64,000 nucleotides of DNA, from positions 1-64,000 of the forward strand of contig NZ_FNPH01000013.1 of NCBI RefSeq assembly GCF_900107255.1. Reading direction: 5' to 3'. Shown here piece after piece: positions 34,909 through 43,605 of this stretch. The position numbers were made by a program, and so were the translations under genes. The stretch comes from Micromonospora pattaloongensis. Its GTDB lineage: Bacteria > Actinomycetota > Actinomycetes > Mycobacteriales > Micromonosporaceae. Below the pieces are notes generated by a model. That model ran no database searches, was not told the DNA's origin, and worked only from the letters and a program-made list of their open reading frames with translations. The number at the start of each line of letters is the position of its first letter. Position 1 is the stretch's first letter.

Positions 34909-35874
34909 ATGAGAGTGCCGGGAGTGCGCTTCGTGCAGGGGCGCAACAGATACGGGACGTCCACGAAGTACGCCATCGCGGTGCACGCGACCGCGAACAC
35001 GGCGTCGGCCGCGGACGAGGCGATGTACGCCACGCGCCGGACCGACGGCACGAGCGCGCACTTCTACCTCGACCGCCGCGAGGTCATCCAGTCCCTCGAC
35101 ACCCGGGACCGGGCCGGTCACGCCGGGTCGACCCAGGGCAACACCTACGCCATCGCGTTGGAGTTCACCGGCCTGAACTCGTGGTCACGGGCGACGTGGT
35201 TGTCGTCGGTCGCCTGGGACCGGGTCGGGGCGGTCCTGGCCACGGTGAGCCGGACGCACCAGATCCCCGCCCGGCGGGTCACCGTCGCCCAGATGCGGGC
35301 CGACGCGCGGGTGCGGGGGGCGTACGACCACAACCAGATGCGGCTCGCCTGGGGCGGGACCGACCACACGGACCCGGGGCCCCACTTCCCATGGGACCGG
35401 CTGCTCGCCGTCTGGCAGCAACACCTGCAAGGAGAGGATTTTCCGGTGGACCAGAGTCAGTTCGAGAGCATGTTCCTCAGGGCGCTGCGGCAGGGCGGGG
35501 CGATCCGGCGGGCTATCGGCGTGGCGCCGCACGAGCAGTCGGTGTACCGGACCGGGCAGAGCGCGCACTTCTGGTGGTTCAGCAAGATCCCGGACAGCCT
35601 CGCCGAGATCAACCGGAAGCTGGACATCCTGGCCGGGAGCGCGGGCGGGGCGGTCGCGCGGCAGGTCGGGGCGATCAGCTCCGAGACGCGGACGCCGCGG
35701 GTCCCCGCCGCCCGGACACCGGCGGAGTCGACCGGGGACGCGGACGTCGTGGCCCGGCTGGGCAGCCCGGACGTCACGGTCGCACAGAAGGCGGCGCTGC
35801 TGCGCGAGTGGCTGGGTCAGGACGCGCCCGCCGTCGGCGCGGCGCTCGCCGCGGGGCCGGCAAGATCCGCGTGA
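34909..35874 (+). CDS. N-acetylmuramoyl-L-alanine amidase (Amidase_2), no signal peptide
   Basis: A 321-residue protein from MRVPGVRFVQGRNRYGTSTKYAIAVHATANTASAADE. The zinc amidase_2 fold shows its first His in AVHATAN, the glycan-side region HFYLDRREVIQSL, and DHTDPGPHFPWDRLL with the second His. There is no signal peptide or lipobox. Residues 180-320 are a helical tail rich in Arg and acidic residues, containing a PALPA-like SAGGAVARQ region. This is the make-up of phage-type endolysins, yet there are no phage genes nearby. It could be released by lysis or act on peptidoglycan after a non-classical route. Confidence 0.8.
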   Translation: MRVPGVRFVQGRNRYGTSTKYAIAVHATANTASAADEAMYATRRTDGTSAHFYLDRREVIQSLDTRDRAGHAGSTQGNTYAIALEFTGLNSWSRATWLSSVAWDRVGAVLATVSRTHQIPARRVTVAQMRADARVRGAYDHNQMRLAWGGTDHTDPGPHFPWDRLLAVWQQHLQGEDFPVDQSQFESMFLRALRQGGAIRRAIGVAPHEQSVYRTGQSAHFWWFSKIPDSLAEINRKLDILAGSAGGAVARQVGAISSETRTPRVPAARTPAESTGDADVVARLGSPDVTVAQKAALLREWLGQDAPAVGAALAAGPARSA

Positions 35875-35994
35875 TCAGGAAGGCTCGCGCGCGCCGCTCC
35901 GGCGACACGCGCGAGTTACTCCCTGATCACGCCGGGTATTGGTGGTTGGTAGGGGAACAGTCTGCTGGGCGATCAACCTTGAGGAGGATTCGCC

Positions 35995-36249
35995 ATGAAG
36001 CTCAGTGACCCGACCAGCCGCAAGAAGGACAAGGACTACGACCAGTCCGACGTGGAGCACCTGCTCCGCAAGCGCCCCTGGCACAGCTACGACCAGATGG
36101 TCAACTGGCTGAAGGAAGAGGGCGACGAGGACCGGCGGTTCACCCCGGGCGAGGTCGAGCGGATGATCGCGGACCTGTCGCGGCTGCAGGAGCGGCGCGT
36201 GCCGTTCACCAAGGACCCGGATCGGCTCTGCCACGAGATGAAGGGTTGA
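35995..36249 (+). CDS. Small conserved hypothetical protein
   Basis: An 84-residue highly charged protein preceded by GAGGAGG six bases before the ATG, which firmly supports expression. It reads MKLSDPTSRKKDKDYDQSDVE and then HLLRKRPWHSYDQMVNWLKEE before a charged helix (FTPGEVERMIADLSRLQERR). No catalytic motifs, membrane segments or family are recognised. It is 120 bases downstream of the amidase on the same strand and converges with the flavoprotein gene of the conservon. Confidence 0.6.
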   Translation: MKLSDPTSRKKDKDYDQSDVEHLLRKRPWHSYDQMVNWLKEEGDEDRRFTPGEVERMIADLSRLQERRVPFTKDPDRLCHEMKG

Positions 36250-36269
36250 CCGGGCCGTACCCGAAGAGA

Positions 36270-36313
36270 ACCGCCCCCGTCGGCGCCGCGCGAGCGGGCC
36301 GGGCGGGGGCGGT
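36270..36313. terminator. Bidirectional terminator between convergent genes
   Basis: ACCGCCCCC at 36270-36278 pairs exactly with GGGGGCGGT at 36305-36313. The 26-base loop may contain further stem. It lies between the 84-residue gene (plus) and the styrene-monooxygenase-like gene (minus), where a shared terminator is expected. There is no clear T-run. Confidence 0.45.
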
Positions 36314-36320
36314 CACGCGG

Positions 36321-37559
36321 TCAGGACGCGACGGACGCCAGGTATGCCTGGGCCTTGTCCGGGCTCATGAACCAGTTCTCGAAGTCGGTCGGGTCGGAGA
36401 AGCCGTTGGCGAAGCGACGCGCGACCGTCTCGTTGCCGGCGGCGGCGCCGAGAATGCCCTGCACGTGCTCGGGCAGCGGCTGCAGCATCGCGTTCGTCCA
36501 GCCGGTGACGTGCCGCCCCGTCGACTCCCAGAACCACTCGAAGGTCTGCTCCATCCAGGCCCGGTCGAACGGCCGGTCGCCGTGCGCGAGGATCGCCTCG
36601 ACGTACGCCGCCGCGCACTTCGCGGCCGTGTTGCTGCCCTGGCCGGTGATCGGGTCGTTGGCGATCACGACGTCGGCCATGCCGAGCGCGATCCCGCCCG
36701 AGGGAAGCTGGGCGACCGGTCGCCGCACGGTCGGGGTGTAGCGGCCGGAGAGGGTCGCCCGCGCGTCGGTCAGCTCCACGTTCGCGCACCGCTCGTAGAT
36801 CCACGGCACGTACTGCTTGGCCAGGTCGAGGGTGAGCGCGAGGTGCTCGTTCGGGTCGCGCCGCTCCTGCCACAGGTCCAGCGGGCCGCCCGGAACCGCC
36901 TCCCAGAACAGGATCTCGCAGTTGCCGTTCAGGGTGTGGCAGGGCATCACGAACAGCTCGCCGAGGCCGGGGACAGCGTTGAAGCTGACGTGCGGCACCG
37001 GCCACAGCGGGTCCGGCGTCATCCCGTGCACGTACGCCACGGCCAGGCCGCGCTGCGGGGTGGTGTACGGCGAGCGGGCCGGGTCGCGGTCGAAGACGCT
37101 GACCAGCTCGCCCTTGCCGGCCGCTACCACCGTCAGGTCGTACCGGCCGAGGCTGGTCAGGCCGTCGAGGTCGGAGGTGGTGACGCCCTGGTAGTGGACG
37201 GTGCCGCCGCGCTCCTCGAAGAGCTCCAGCCAGGCCGCCATCTTCACCCGCTGGTCGACGCTCTGCGCCGGCTCGTCGATCGGGGACTCGATGCGCAGCG
37301 CCCGCTCGCCGGGGGGCGCCGACAGCGACACCTGCAGGCCCTGGATCTGCGGGGTCGCGGCCTGCCACAGGTCGAGGCCGTAGATCCGCTCGGTGCGCAG
37401 CGCGTTGCCGAACATCGCCTGCGTGCTCATCACCCAGCCGCGGCGGATCTCGTCGGGGGTGCGCGCGGACATCACCGTCACGTCGTACCCCTCGGCCTGC
37501 AGGCTCAGGGCGAGTTGGAGCCCGGACTGCCCGGCGCCCACGATCAGAATTCTGCGCAT
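36321..37559 (-). CDS. Styrene/indole monooxygenase-like FAD-dependent oxygenase
   Basis: A 412-residue flavoprotein with GxGxxG at the N-terminus (ILIVGAGQSGLQLALSLQAEGYDVTV). MSARTPDEIRRGWVMSTQAMFGNALRTERIYGLDLW and an internal FNAVPGLGELFVMPCHTLNG match styrene monooxygenase (StyA-like) proteins, two-component enzymes that need a separate flavin reductase. An FAD-binding second glycine motif (GMADVVIANDPITGQGSN) is present. No reductase gene is nearby. It is fifth in the minus-strand operon after the conservon genes, 41 bases after cvnD, so it probably acts as the conservon's output enzyme in place of the cytochrome P450 usually seen. Confidence 0.82.
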   Translation of the reverse strand: MRRILIVGAGQSGLQLALSLQAEGYDVTVMSARTPDEIRRGWVMSTQAMFGNALRTERIYGLDLWQAATPQIQGLQVSLSAPPGERALRIESPIDEPAQSVDQRVKMAAWLELFEERGGTVHYQGVTTSDLDGLTSLGRYDLTVVAAGKGELVSVFDRDPARSPYTTPQRGLAVAYVHGMTPDPLWPVPHVSFNAVPGLGELFVMPCHTLNGNCEILFWEAVPGGPLDLWQERRDPNEHLALTLDLAKQYVPWIYERCANVELTDARATLSGRYTPTVRRPVAQLPSGGIALGMADVVIANDPITGQGSNTAAKCAAAYVEAILAHGDRPFDRAWMEQTFEWFWESTGRHVTGWTNAMLQPLPEHVQGILGAAAGNETVARRFANGFSDPTDFENWFMSPDKAQAYLASVAS

Positions 37560-37600
37560 TGGTATCTCCAGAGGGGCATCTGTGTTTCCTGAAGGGGGAG

Positions 37601-38206
37601 CTACCGGGCGGGGAAGGCGCCCGGAGCGGTGTGGCCGGTCCGCTGCATCGTGTGCGTGACCACCGCCATCAGCGCCTGCGCCACCGACGACGGGCTGCGC
37701 GCGTCACAGGTGATCAGCGGGACGTCGGGGGAGAGCGCGAGCGCCTGCCGTACGTCGTCGAGGTGGTGGGTCAACATCCCGTCGAAGAGGTTGAGGCAGA
37801 CCACGAACGGCAGGTCGCTGTCCTGCTCGAAGTAGTTGATCGCGGCGAAGGACGCGTCCAGCCGCCGGGAGTCGGCCAGCACGAGCGCCCCGACCGCGCC
37901 CCTGCACAGGTCGTCCCACATCGGCCAGAACCTCGCCTGTCCGGGCGTGCCGAACAGGTAGAGCACGAGGTCGTTGGAGATGGTCAACCGGCCGAAGTCC
38001 ATCGCGACCGTCGTGGTGGTCTTGTCGATGCCGGGGTCGAGCCGGTCGATCGGCTCGCTGGCCGCGGTCATCCACGCCTCGGTGTTGACCGGCGGGATCT
38101 CCGAGATCGCGGCGACGCAGGTGGTCTTGCCCACGCCGAACCCGCCGGCGATGACGATCTTCGCCGAGGTCAGCGTCGGGTTGTCAGGCAAGCTTGCGGA
38201 GGCCAT
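37601..38206 (-). CDS. cvnD: Conservon GTPase-like protein CvnD
   Basis: A 201-residue small GTP-binding protein. G1 is GGFGVGKTTCVAAISE near residue 22, G2-type threonines lie in DKTTTTVAMDFGRL, and G3-like FGTPGQARFWPMWDDL follows. A motif resembling NLFDG could be part of G4. It overlaps cvnC by 23 bases and is the fourth gene of a cvnABCD conservon. In Streptomyces, CvnD proteins form a membrane-associated Ras-like switch with CvnA-C. A sensor kinase-like CvnA lies upstream in the same operon. Confidence 0.88.
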   Translation of the reverse strand: MASASLPDNPTLTSAKIVIAGGFGVGKTTCVAAISEIPPVNTEAWMTAASEPIDRLDPGIDKTTTTVAMDFGRLTISNDLVLYLFGTPGQARFWPMWDDLCRGAVGALVLADSRRLDASFAAINYFEQDSDLPFVVCLNLFDGMLTHHLDDVRQALALSPDVPLITCDARSPSSVAQALMAVVTHTMQRTGHTAPGAFPAR

Positions 38207-38528
38207 CGAGGAGTCTCTCCAGAAGGCGGCGGTCGAACGGGGACTCGTACGTCTCGGCGTGGACCAGCAGGCGGTCGGTGGACGCGAGGTCGTCCACCAC
38301 GACGCGGGTGACGCCCAGCGAGATGCCGGAGAAGGCGGAGAGCTCCGCCAGCGACCGGGTCTCGCGCGCGTGCTCGTAGAGCGTGCGCTGCTCGGGCAGC
38401 AGGCCGGCGGCGAAGACCGAGTCGTAGTACGGCACCGAGACCAGGGTGTGCACGAGCAGCTGCTGCCGGGTCCGGGTCCGACCGCCGGTCAGGACGTACG
38501 GCCGCACCTTCCAGTGTCTTTTGGCCAA
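38184..38528 (-). CDS. cvnC: Conservon protein CvnC (DUF742)
   Basis: A 114-residue DUF742 protein: MAKRHWKVRPYVLTGGRTRTR at the N-terminus, then a winged-helix-like segment LAELSAFSGISLGVTRVVVDDLASTDRLLVHA. DUF742 proteins accompany CvnB and CvnD in all conservons and are thought to help assemble the complex. It is 28 bases after cvnB and overlaps cvnD by 23 bases. The N-terminus (VRPYVLTGGR) is the conserved region of the family. Confidence 0.88.
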   Translation of the reverse strand: MAKRHWKVRPYVLTGGRTRTRQQLLVHTLVSVPYYDSVFAAGLLPEQRTLYEHARETRSLAELSAFSGISLGVTRVVVDDLASTDRLLVHAETYESPFDRRLLERLLDGLRKLA

Positions 38529-38556
38529 CGTCGGTTCGCTCCTTGGTCCGAGTCGG

Positions 38557-39021
38557 TCAGCGGGTCGGCTGGGTGGCGGTGATGCGGTGCAGGTCGGCGC
38601 GCATCTGCGGGGTGAGCACGTGCCCGACCGCGCCGACGAACTGCGTCATCTGGTAGGCGACGACGCGCAGGTCGCAGCCGGCGGTCGCGGCGACCGCCAG
38701 GCCGGCCGAGTCCCCGACACGCATGAAGAGCAGGTGGCCGCGCGGCAGCCGGATGGTGATGTACTCCGAGGAGCCCAGCTCCAGCAGGGCGGCGCCGCGG
38801 TCGGCCATGCTGATCATGCCGGCGGTGAGCGCGGCGAGCTGGTCGCCCAGGTCGCGGGGGACCGCGCCGGAGGCGACCAGCTGGAGCCCGTCGAGCGAGA
38901 CGAGCAGCGCGTGCGTCACGCCCGGCACCTCGTCGGCGAACTGCCGGATGAGCCAGGCGAACTCCTGCGGCCCGCGCACGCCGCCGGGCTGCAGGGTGGG
39001 GCTGCCGTGTGGTCTGGTCAT
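38557..39021 (-). CDS. cvnB: Conservon protein CvnB (Roadblock/LC7)
   Basis: A 154-residue Roadblock/LC7 protein from MTRPHGSPTLQPGGVRGPQEFAWLIRQFADEVPGVTHALLVSLDGLQLVASGAVPRD. (The quoted stretch is about positions 39021-38850.) The fold is the typical helix-strand pattern with GDQLAALTAGMISMADRGAALL. CvnB proteins are GTPase-activating or scaffold partners of CvnD. It overlaps the cvnA stop by four bases (39018-39021), so the two are translationally coupled. Confidence 0.88.
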   Translation of the reverse strand: MTRPHGSPTLQPGGVRGPQEFAWLIRQFADEVPGVTHALLVSLDGLQLVASGAVPRDLGDQLAALTAGMISMADRGAALLELGSSEYITIRLPRGHLLFMRVGDSAGLAVAATAGCDLRVVAYQMTQFVGAVGHVLTPQMRADLHRITATQPTR

Positions 39022-40319
39022 CGGGGGTTTCCTTCGGAGCTGGGGTCGGTGGCCGTGCGCAGCGCGTCGCTGATGCCCGCGGCGAAGTCGGCCGTCTCGT
39101 CGGCCCACCGTTCCCGGTCACCGCTCGGCTCCCCGAAGCTGGGGGTGGGGGCCGGCGGTGCCGGGTCGTCGCCGCGCAGGCTGGCCGGCACCCGCACCGG
39201 CAGGCCGGTGGCGGTGGCCCGCGGCGCCACCGCCGGGAGCGCCGCGGTGTCGCTGCCCACCACGGGAACGCCGTTCGCCGTCGCCGGGGCGCTGTGCGGC
39301 GCCACGGGCGGGGCGCTGTGCGGTGACGGGGCGGCGTGCGTCGCGGCGCCCGTCGGCCGCGCGACCGGCGCGCCCGCGGCGTGCGCGCCCCCGGAGCGGC
39401 GCTCGGCGTGCCGCGGCGCGGGCACCGCCGGCTCCGCGCCGCCCTGGTACACGACGAACGGCGGGCGCTGCGCGGGCGGTGGGCCGCTCACCGGCATCGC
39501 GGGCGGGGCGGGACGGCCGGCGGTCGGTACCTGGGGGATCTCACAGAGCAGCCACTCCGGGATGAGTACGGTCGCGGTCGTGCCGCCCGGCTCCCGGCTG
39601 GTCAGCTGGACCCGCATCCGGTGGGCGAGCGCCAGCCGTTGCACGACGGCGAGTCCGAGTTGCAGGGCCGGCTCGGCGCGCAGTGGGGCCGGGCTGTCGG
39701 CGGCGAGCATCGTGTTGAGCTCGCGCAGCTGGTCGGGGCGGATCCCGACGCCGGTGTCCTCGATGCGGAGCAGGATGCTGCCGCGCTCGGTGAGGTGCGC
39801 GGACACGATCACGCGGGCCGTGGGCGGAGAGAACCGGGTGGCGTTGTCCAGCAGCTCGGTGATCACGCGGATGACGTCGTCGGCGGCGAACGCGACGACC
39901 GCGAGCTCGGCGATCCGTCCCAACTGGACGCGCTGGTAGTACTCGATCGCCGAGGACGACGCGCGGACGACGTCGAGCAGCGCGGTCACCTGCGCTCCGG
40001 CGTCCTCCACCTTCCGTCCGGTGAGCACCTGCAGGTTCTCGGCCTGGCGGCGCACCCGGGTGTTCGCGTGGTCGATCCGGTAGAGCTTCTCCAGTCGGTC
40101 CGGATCGCGCTCGTCGGCCTCGGCCGCTTCCAGCTGACCGCCCATCTGGTACGCGGCGGCCATGATGCGCAGCGCGAACTGCTCGGAGATCGCGGGCCAC
40201 GGATCCGGAGCGGGCTGCGGGCTCGCCGGCGCCGGTGGGGCCGGCTCGGGTAGCACGTCGACCGTCGGGTCCAGCCAGCGAGCAAGACTCCGCCGCCATC
40301 CGCTCGTCCCGCTCATCAC
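39018..40319 (-). CDS. cvnA: Conservon histidine-kinase-like protein CvnA, short cytoplasmic form
   Basis: A 433-residue protein. A helical dimerisation/H-box-like region is LEKLYRIDHANTRVRRQAENLQVLTGRKV near residue 80. The HATPase domain shows ELLDNATRFSPPTARVIVSAH (N-box) and LRIEDTGVGIRPDQL (G1), so ATP binding is likely intact. No membrane helix or extracytoplasmic sensor is present at the N-terminus; CvnA proteins usually have both. The C-terminal 150 residues are Pro/Ala-rich and disordered (PAPPAMPVSGPPPAQRPP). It is the first gene of the conservon operon. Confidence 0.85.
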   Translation of the reverse strand: MMSGTSGWRRSLARWLDPTVDVLPEPAPPAPASPQPAPDPWPAISEQFALRIMAAAYQMGGQLEAAEADERDPDRLEKLYRIDHANTRVRRQAENLQVLTGRKVEDAGAQVTALLDVVRASSSAIEYYQRVQLGRIAELAVVAFAADDVIRVITELLDNATRFSPPTARVIVSAHLTERGSILLRIEDTGVGIRPDQLRELNTMLAADSPAPLRAEPALQLGLAVVQRLALAHRMRVQLTSREPGGTTATVLIPEWLLCEIPQVPTAGRPAPPAMPVSGPPPAQRPPFVVYQGGAEPAVPAPRHAERRSGGAHAAGAPVARPTGAATHAAPSPHSAPPVAPHSAPATANGVPVVGSDTAALPAVAPRATATGLPVRVPASLRGDDPAPPAPTPSFGEPSGDRERWADETADFAAGISDALRTATDPSSEGNPR

Positions 40320-40935
40320 GCGACCTCGCCGTACATGCCCGCTCTTTCGGTTGTTCCCGACCTGCGAATCATTCGCACGGTTTGCCCCTCGGGTCGGCAG
40401 TCAATCACCGCCGTGCCGGGAAGGCAAGGCTTCGGTTTGTGGGTGATGTAACGCGCCAGCTCCGTTGCGCTGCCGGGGTTAGGGCCTATGTGGCGCGCCG
40501 TCGACGGCCACCACACCGTCCATTGTGCAACGTCGTTCGGCGAACGTCTCTCATCACGCATCGTGAATGCGTCGTCACCTCAAGATCGCTTCCCACCAGT
40601 GTGATCTCGAACCGGCGGCCGCACGTGGTGGTCCGGTCCTGGTCGGCGACCGGTCCGGATGGAGTCCCGTCCCGGTGTCCCGGAGCGGGGGCGTCGCCGC
40701 GCCGCGGCGATCATGGAGCGGCATGGGGGTTCTTCAGATGGCGAGAATGCTCGCGATCATGATTAAAAGGGTATTTGCGCACCTAATCGACGGATCTTCG
40801 GTGGGGCGCTTGGGCTGGCCGTTGCAGTGATGTTGCGCGCATTCTCCGCCAGCTGTGGGGGTATGCCCCATTTGATCCCTGGTTGAACCGGTGTGGCCGG
40901 ATGTCAATCGGCGGATTTTTGGCGATCATGAGCGA

Positions 40936-41205
40936 ATGCACGTTCCGGCCGGAGACGCCCTGCACTACAGCGACGGTTCGCACCGCTGGGTGCCCGCCGA
41001 TCCGGCCGCGGACCCCGAGGGCTGGCGCCGGGTGATCGAGGCGCACATCCAGGAGGCCGCCGCGGCGGGGGGCTGTGACGCGCCGCGCCAGCGTGCGCGG
41101 CCGCGACCGGCGTCCGGGTCGCCCGGATGGGGCCGCGTCCGGGGCGTGCGGTCGGGCGAGGGGCGCGGCGTGCGGTCCGGCGAGGGGCCGGCGTCCGCGG
41201 CCTGA
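40936..41205 (+). CDS. Possible small hypothetical protein
   Basis: An 89-residue frame from the ATG at 40936 reads MHVPAGDALHYSDGSHRWVPADPAADPEGWRRVIEAHIQEAAAAGG, a fairly protein-like acidic first half (about 40936-41070). The second half is Arg/Gly/Ser-rich low-complexity, made of a repeated RGVRSGEG unit. No ribosome-binding site is obvious. It could be a real small gene or a chance open frame. Confidence 0.35.
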   Translation: MHVPAGDALHYSDGSHRWVPADPAADPEGWRRVIEAHIQEAAAAGGCDAPRQRARPRPASGSPGWGRVRGVRSGEGRGVRSGEGPASAA

Positions 41206-41265
41206 GGTCGGATGGCGCGATTGCGTCGTCGGGCGGGTCGGCCCCGGGGTATCGACGGGCGCCTC

Positions 41266-41294
41266 TTGACACCGTTGTAAGAAGTTTCTAACTT
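41266..41294 (+). promoter_or_regulatory. Amylase promoter
   Basis: TTGACA at 41266-41271 and TAACTT at 41289-41294 are separated by a 17-base spacer, a near-consensus primary-sigma promoter. An imperfect inverted repeat (TAAGAAGTTTCTAA) at 41278-41291 overlaps the -10 region, as expected for a sugar-responsive LacI-type repressor. The amylase ATG is at 41378, leaving an mRNA leader of roughly 77 bases. Confidence 0.65.
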
Positions 41295-41377
41295 TGCGGC
41301 AACGTTTCATCTTTGTTTCACGCGCGCGAGTCCCCCTCTCCGTCGCCGGGCATTCGCCCCAGGACCCAGGAGGTCCG

Positions 41378-42826
41378 ATGCACCACCGCCGACCACCCTC
41401 GCTCGGCCTGGTCGCCGCCCTGACCGCGGCCCTGCTCACCCCCGTCGCCTCAACCCCGTCCCCGGCAGCCGCCGCGCCCGCCGGCACCAGGAACGTCATC
41501 GCCAACCTCTTCGAGTGGAACTGGAACTCCGTCGCCAGCGAGTGCCAGAACTTCCTCGGCCCGCGCGGTTACGGCTACGTACAGGTGTCACCGCCGCAGG
41601 AGCACGTCCGCGGGCAGCAGTGGTGGGTCGCCTACCAGCCGGTCAGCTACCGCATCGAGTCCCGCAAGGGGACCCGCGCCCAGTTCCAGTCGATGGTCAA
41701 CACCTGCCACAACGCGGGCGTGAAGGTGATCGTCGACGCGGTGATCAACCACATGTCCGGACAGGACGCCGGGGGCACCGGCTGGGCCGGCTCCTCGTAC
41801 GGGCACTACAACTACCCGGGCATCTACCAGACCCAGGACTTCCATCACTGCGGCCGCAACGGCAACGACGACATCGCCAACTACAACGACCGGTACGAGG
41901 TGCAGAACTGCGAGCTGGTCAACCTCTCCGACCTCGCCACCGGGTCCGAGTACGTGCGCGGTCGGATCGCCGGGTACCTCAACGACCTGCTCTCGCTCGG
42001 CGTCGACGGATTCCGGCTCGATGCCAGCAAGCACATGCCGGCCGCCGACATCGCGGCGATCCGCGGCAAGCTCTCCCGGTCGGCGTACATCGTGCAGGAG
42101 GTGATCTACGGGGCCGGCGAGCCGATCCAGCCGGGCGAGTACACCGGCAACGGCGACGTCCACGAGTTCCGTTACGGCAAGGACCTCGGTCGGGTGTTCC
42201 GGCGCGAGCGGCTGGCGTACCTGAAGAACTTCGGTGAGGCGTGGGGGCACCTGCCCGGCGGCAACGCCGCGGTCTTCGTCGACAACCACGACACCCAGCG
42301 CGACGGCGGCGACGTGCTGACGTACAAGGACAACGGGATCTACGCGCTGGCCAACGCGTTCATGTTGGCCTGGCCGTACGGCTCGCCGACGGTGATGTCC
42401 AGCTACGACTTCAGCAACCGCGACCAGGGCCCACCCTCGGACGGCTCGGGCCGGACCAGCAACACCACCTGCTTCTCCGGGTGGCGCTGCGAGCACCGCT
42501 GGCAGGTGATCGCCAACATGGTGGCGTTCCGCAACGCGGTCGCCGGCACCTCGGTGGTCAACTGGTACGACAACGGCAACAACCACATCGCCTTCGGTCG
42601 CGGCAACCGGGGATATCTGACCATCAACGACGAGGACTCCGCGGTCACCGGCCGTCGCTACCAGACCCAGCTGCCGCCCGGCCGCTACTGCGACGTGATC
42701 CACGGCGACCACACCGGCGGCTCCTGCACCGGCCCGGTGATCACCGTCGACTCCGCCGGCTGGTTCTCCGCCGACGTCCCCGCCCACGACGCGGTGGCCA
42801 TCCACGCCGGCGCGAAGATCGGCTGA
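41378..42826 (+). CDS. Secreted alpha-amylase (GH13)
   Basis: A 482-residue secreted enzyme. AGGAGG lies six bases before the ATG. The signal peptide is residues 1-31 (LGLVAALTAALLTPVAS...AAA). The GH13 barrel motifs are visible: DAVINH (region I), GFRLDASKH with the nucleophile Asp (II), VQEVIYG with the general acid Glu (III) and VDNHDTQR with the third Asp (IV). All three catalytic residues are present. The C-terminal beta domain ends the protein, with no starch-binding domain. It hydrolyses alpha-1,4-glucan outside the cell. A near-consensus promoter lies upstream. Confidence 0.93.
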   Translation: MHHRRPPSLGLVAALTAALLTPVASTPSPAAAAPAGTRNVIANLFEWNWNSVASECQNFLGPRGYGYVQVSPPQEHVRGQQWWVAYQPVSYRIESRKGTRAQFQSMVNTCHNAGVKVIVDAVINHMSGQDAGGTGWAGSSYGHYNYPGIYQTQDFHHCGRNGNDDIANYNDRYEVQNCELVNLSDLATGSEYVRGRIAGYLNDLLSLGVDGFRLDASKHMPAADIAAIRGKLSRSAYIVQEVIYGAGEPIQPGEYTGNGDVHEFRYGKDLGRVFRRERLAYLKNFGEAWGHLPGGNAAVFVDNHDTQRDGGDVLTYKDNGIYALANAFMLAWPYGSPTVMSSYDFSNRDQGPPSDGSGRTSNTTCFSGWRCEHRWQVIANMVAFRNAVAGTSVVNWYDNGNNHIAFGRGNRGYLTINDEDSAVTGRRYQTQLPPGRYCDVIHGDHTGGSCTGPVITVDSAGWFSADVPAHDAVAIHAGAKIG

Positions 42827-43236
42827 CCCCGCTCCGGCCGGCTTCGCCTCGCGCATTTCCTCAGCTCGGTCCGCGGCCCGCCGATGGTCGATCGTGCACC
42901 ACGCAACCGTGCTGCGGCACGCGTACCCCCAAGCCCCGCCCGCGGCCCCGGAGCCCCGCGCCGCCGGGGCGGCCCGTCCGTCGCCGCGGGGCACGTGGCG
43001 CCGGCTGCGTGCCGCGGTCGGCACGCTGACCCGACCGTCCGATCCGGACCGGATCGCGCAACCGGCGACCCCGGGTCGCCACCGGGCGACAAGACGTGAC
43101 TGCGCGCCCGGGCGGCGAGCGGGCGCCATGAAGGGCGCCGCCGCGGTCCGACAAGGATCGGCGACGGCGTCCGCTCCGGGTACGGCGCGTGCGGCTCAGG
43201 CACGACGTGGTGGCGAAAGTCGAGCAGGGGAGTCGA
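42827..43236. other. Intergenic stretch downstream of the amylase
   Basis: About 410 bases follow the amylase stop. A plus-strand frame from a GTG at 42894 to 43244 is fully open (product roughly HATVLRHAYPQAPPAAP...GTWRRLRAAVGTLTRPSD), but it has no ribosome-binding site and would overlap the start of the next gene. I leave it as unproven. No clear terminator is visible after the amylase. Confidence 0.35.
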
Positions 43237-43605
43237 ATGAATAAGCAGGCAGGCGCGTTGTTCGCCGCCATCGTCGCGGTCGGTCTGGGTCCGGCCGTAT
43301 GGCTGGGCGGCACGCTGCTCCGGGGCGATCCGGTCCCGGCCGCCCCGGTGCCGGTCAGCACGCCCGAGATCACCGAATCGCCCAGCCCTTCGCCGTCGGA
43401 GCCGGAGCCGGAGCCCGAGCCGGAGCCGACCGAGACCCTGTCGCCGACCCCCGCCCCGACCGAGGAGCTCGACCCGGACGGGGTGTGGACCCCGCCGGGT
43501 GGGACGGCGTCGACCTCGAAGCGGGCGACGCCGACCCGGTCGATCTCGCCGTCGGTGACGCGCACCACCACGCCGTCCGGGCACCCGGAGCCGGCCGTCG
43601 GGTAG
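43237..43605 (+). CDS. Membrane-anchored Pro/Glu-rich protein
   Basis: A 122-residue protein from MNKQAGALFAAIVAVGLGPAVWLGGTLLRG with GGGGAG upstream. The N-terminal hydrophobic segment is either a signal peptide or an uncleaved anchor. The remainder is extracytoplasmic, low-complexity and rich in Pro, Ser, Thr and Glu (for example SPSPSPSEPEPEPEPEPTE). No domain is visible. The tail suggests a cell-wall-spanning stalk. A strong intrinsic terminator follows at 43624-43655. Confidence 0.6.
   Translation: MNKQAGALFAAIVAVGLGPAVWLGGTLLRGDPVPAAPVPVSTPEITESPSPSPSEPEPEPEPEPTETLSPTPAPTEELDPDGVWTPPGGTASTSKRATPTRSISPSVTRTTTPSGHPEPAVG

Larger units (their letters stand above)
40320..41377. other. Long upstream region of the conservon and amylase
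   Basis: About 1.06 kb between the divergent conservon and the amylase gene. An 89-residue open frame at 40936-41205 is possible, and the amylase promoter is at 41266-41294. The rest shows AT-richer patches near 40330-40400 and 40740-40790 that could hold conservon promoters. No gene is supported there. Confidence 0.4.

Noticed and set aside
34909-36249. Prophage remnant around the amidase
   Set aside because: The amidase is endolysin-like, but no capsid, tail, holin, terminase or integrase gene lies near it; the adjacent small protein has no phage hallmark.
40936-41205. Repeat-rich tail of the 89-residue frame as a CRISPR or minisatellite
   Set aside because: Only two copies of an imperfect Arg/Gly/Ser-coding unit are present, with no regular spacers; it is simple coding-type low complexity.
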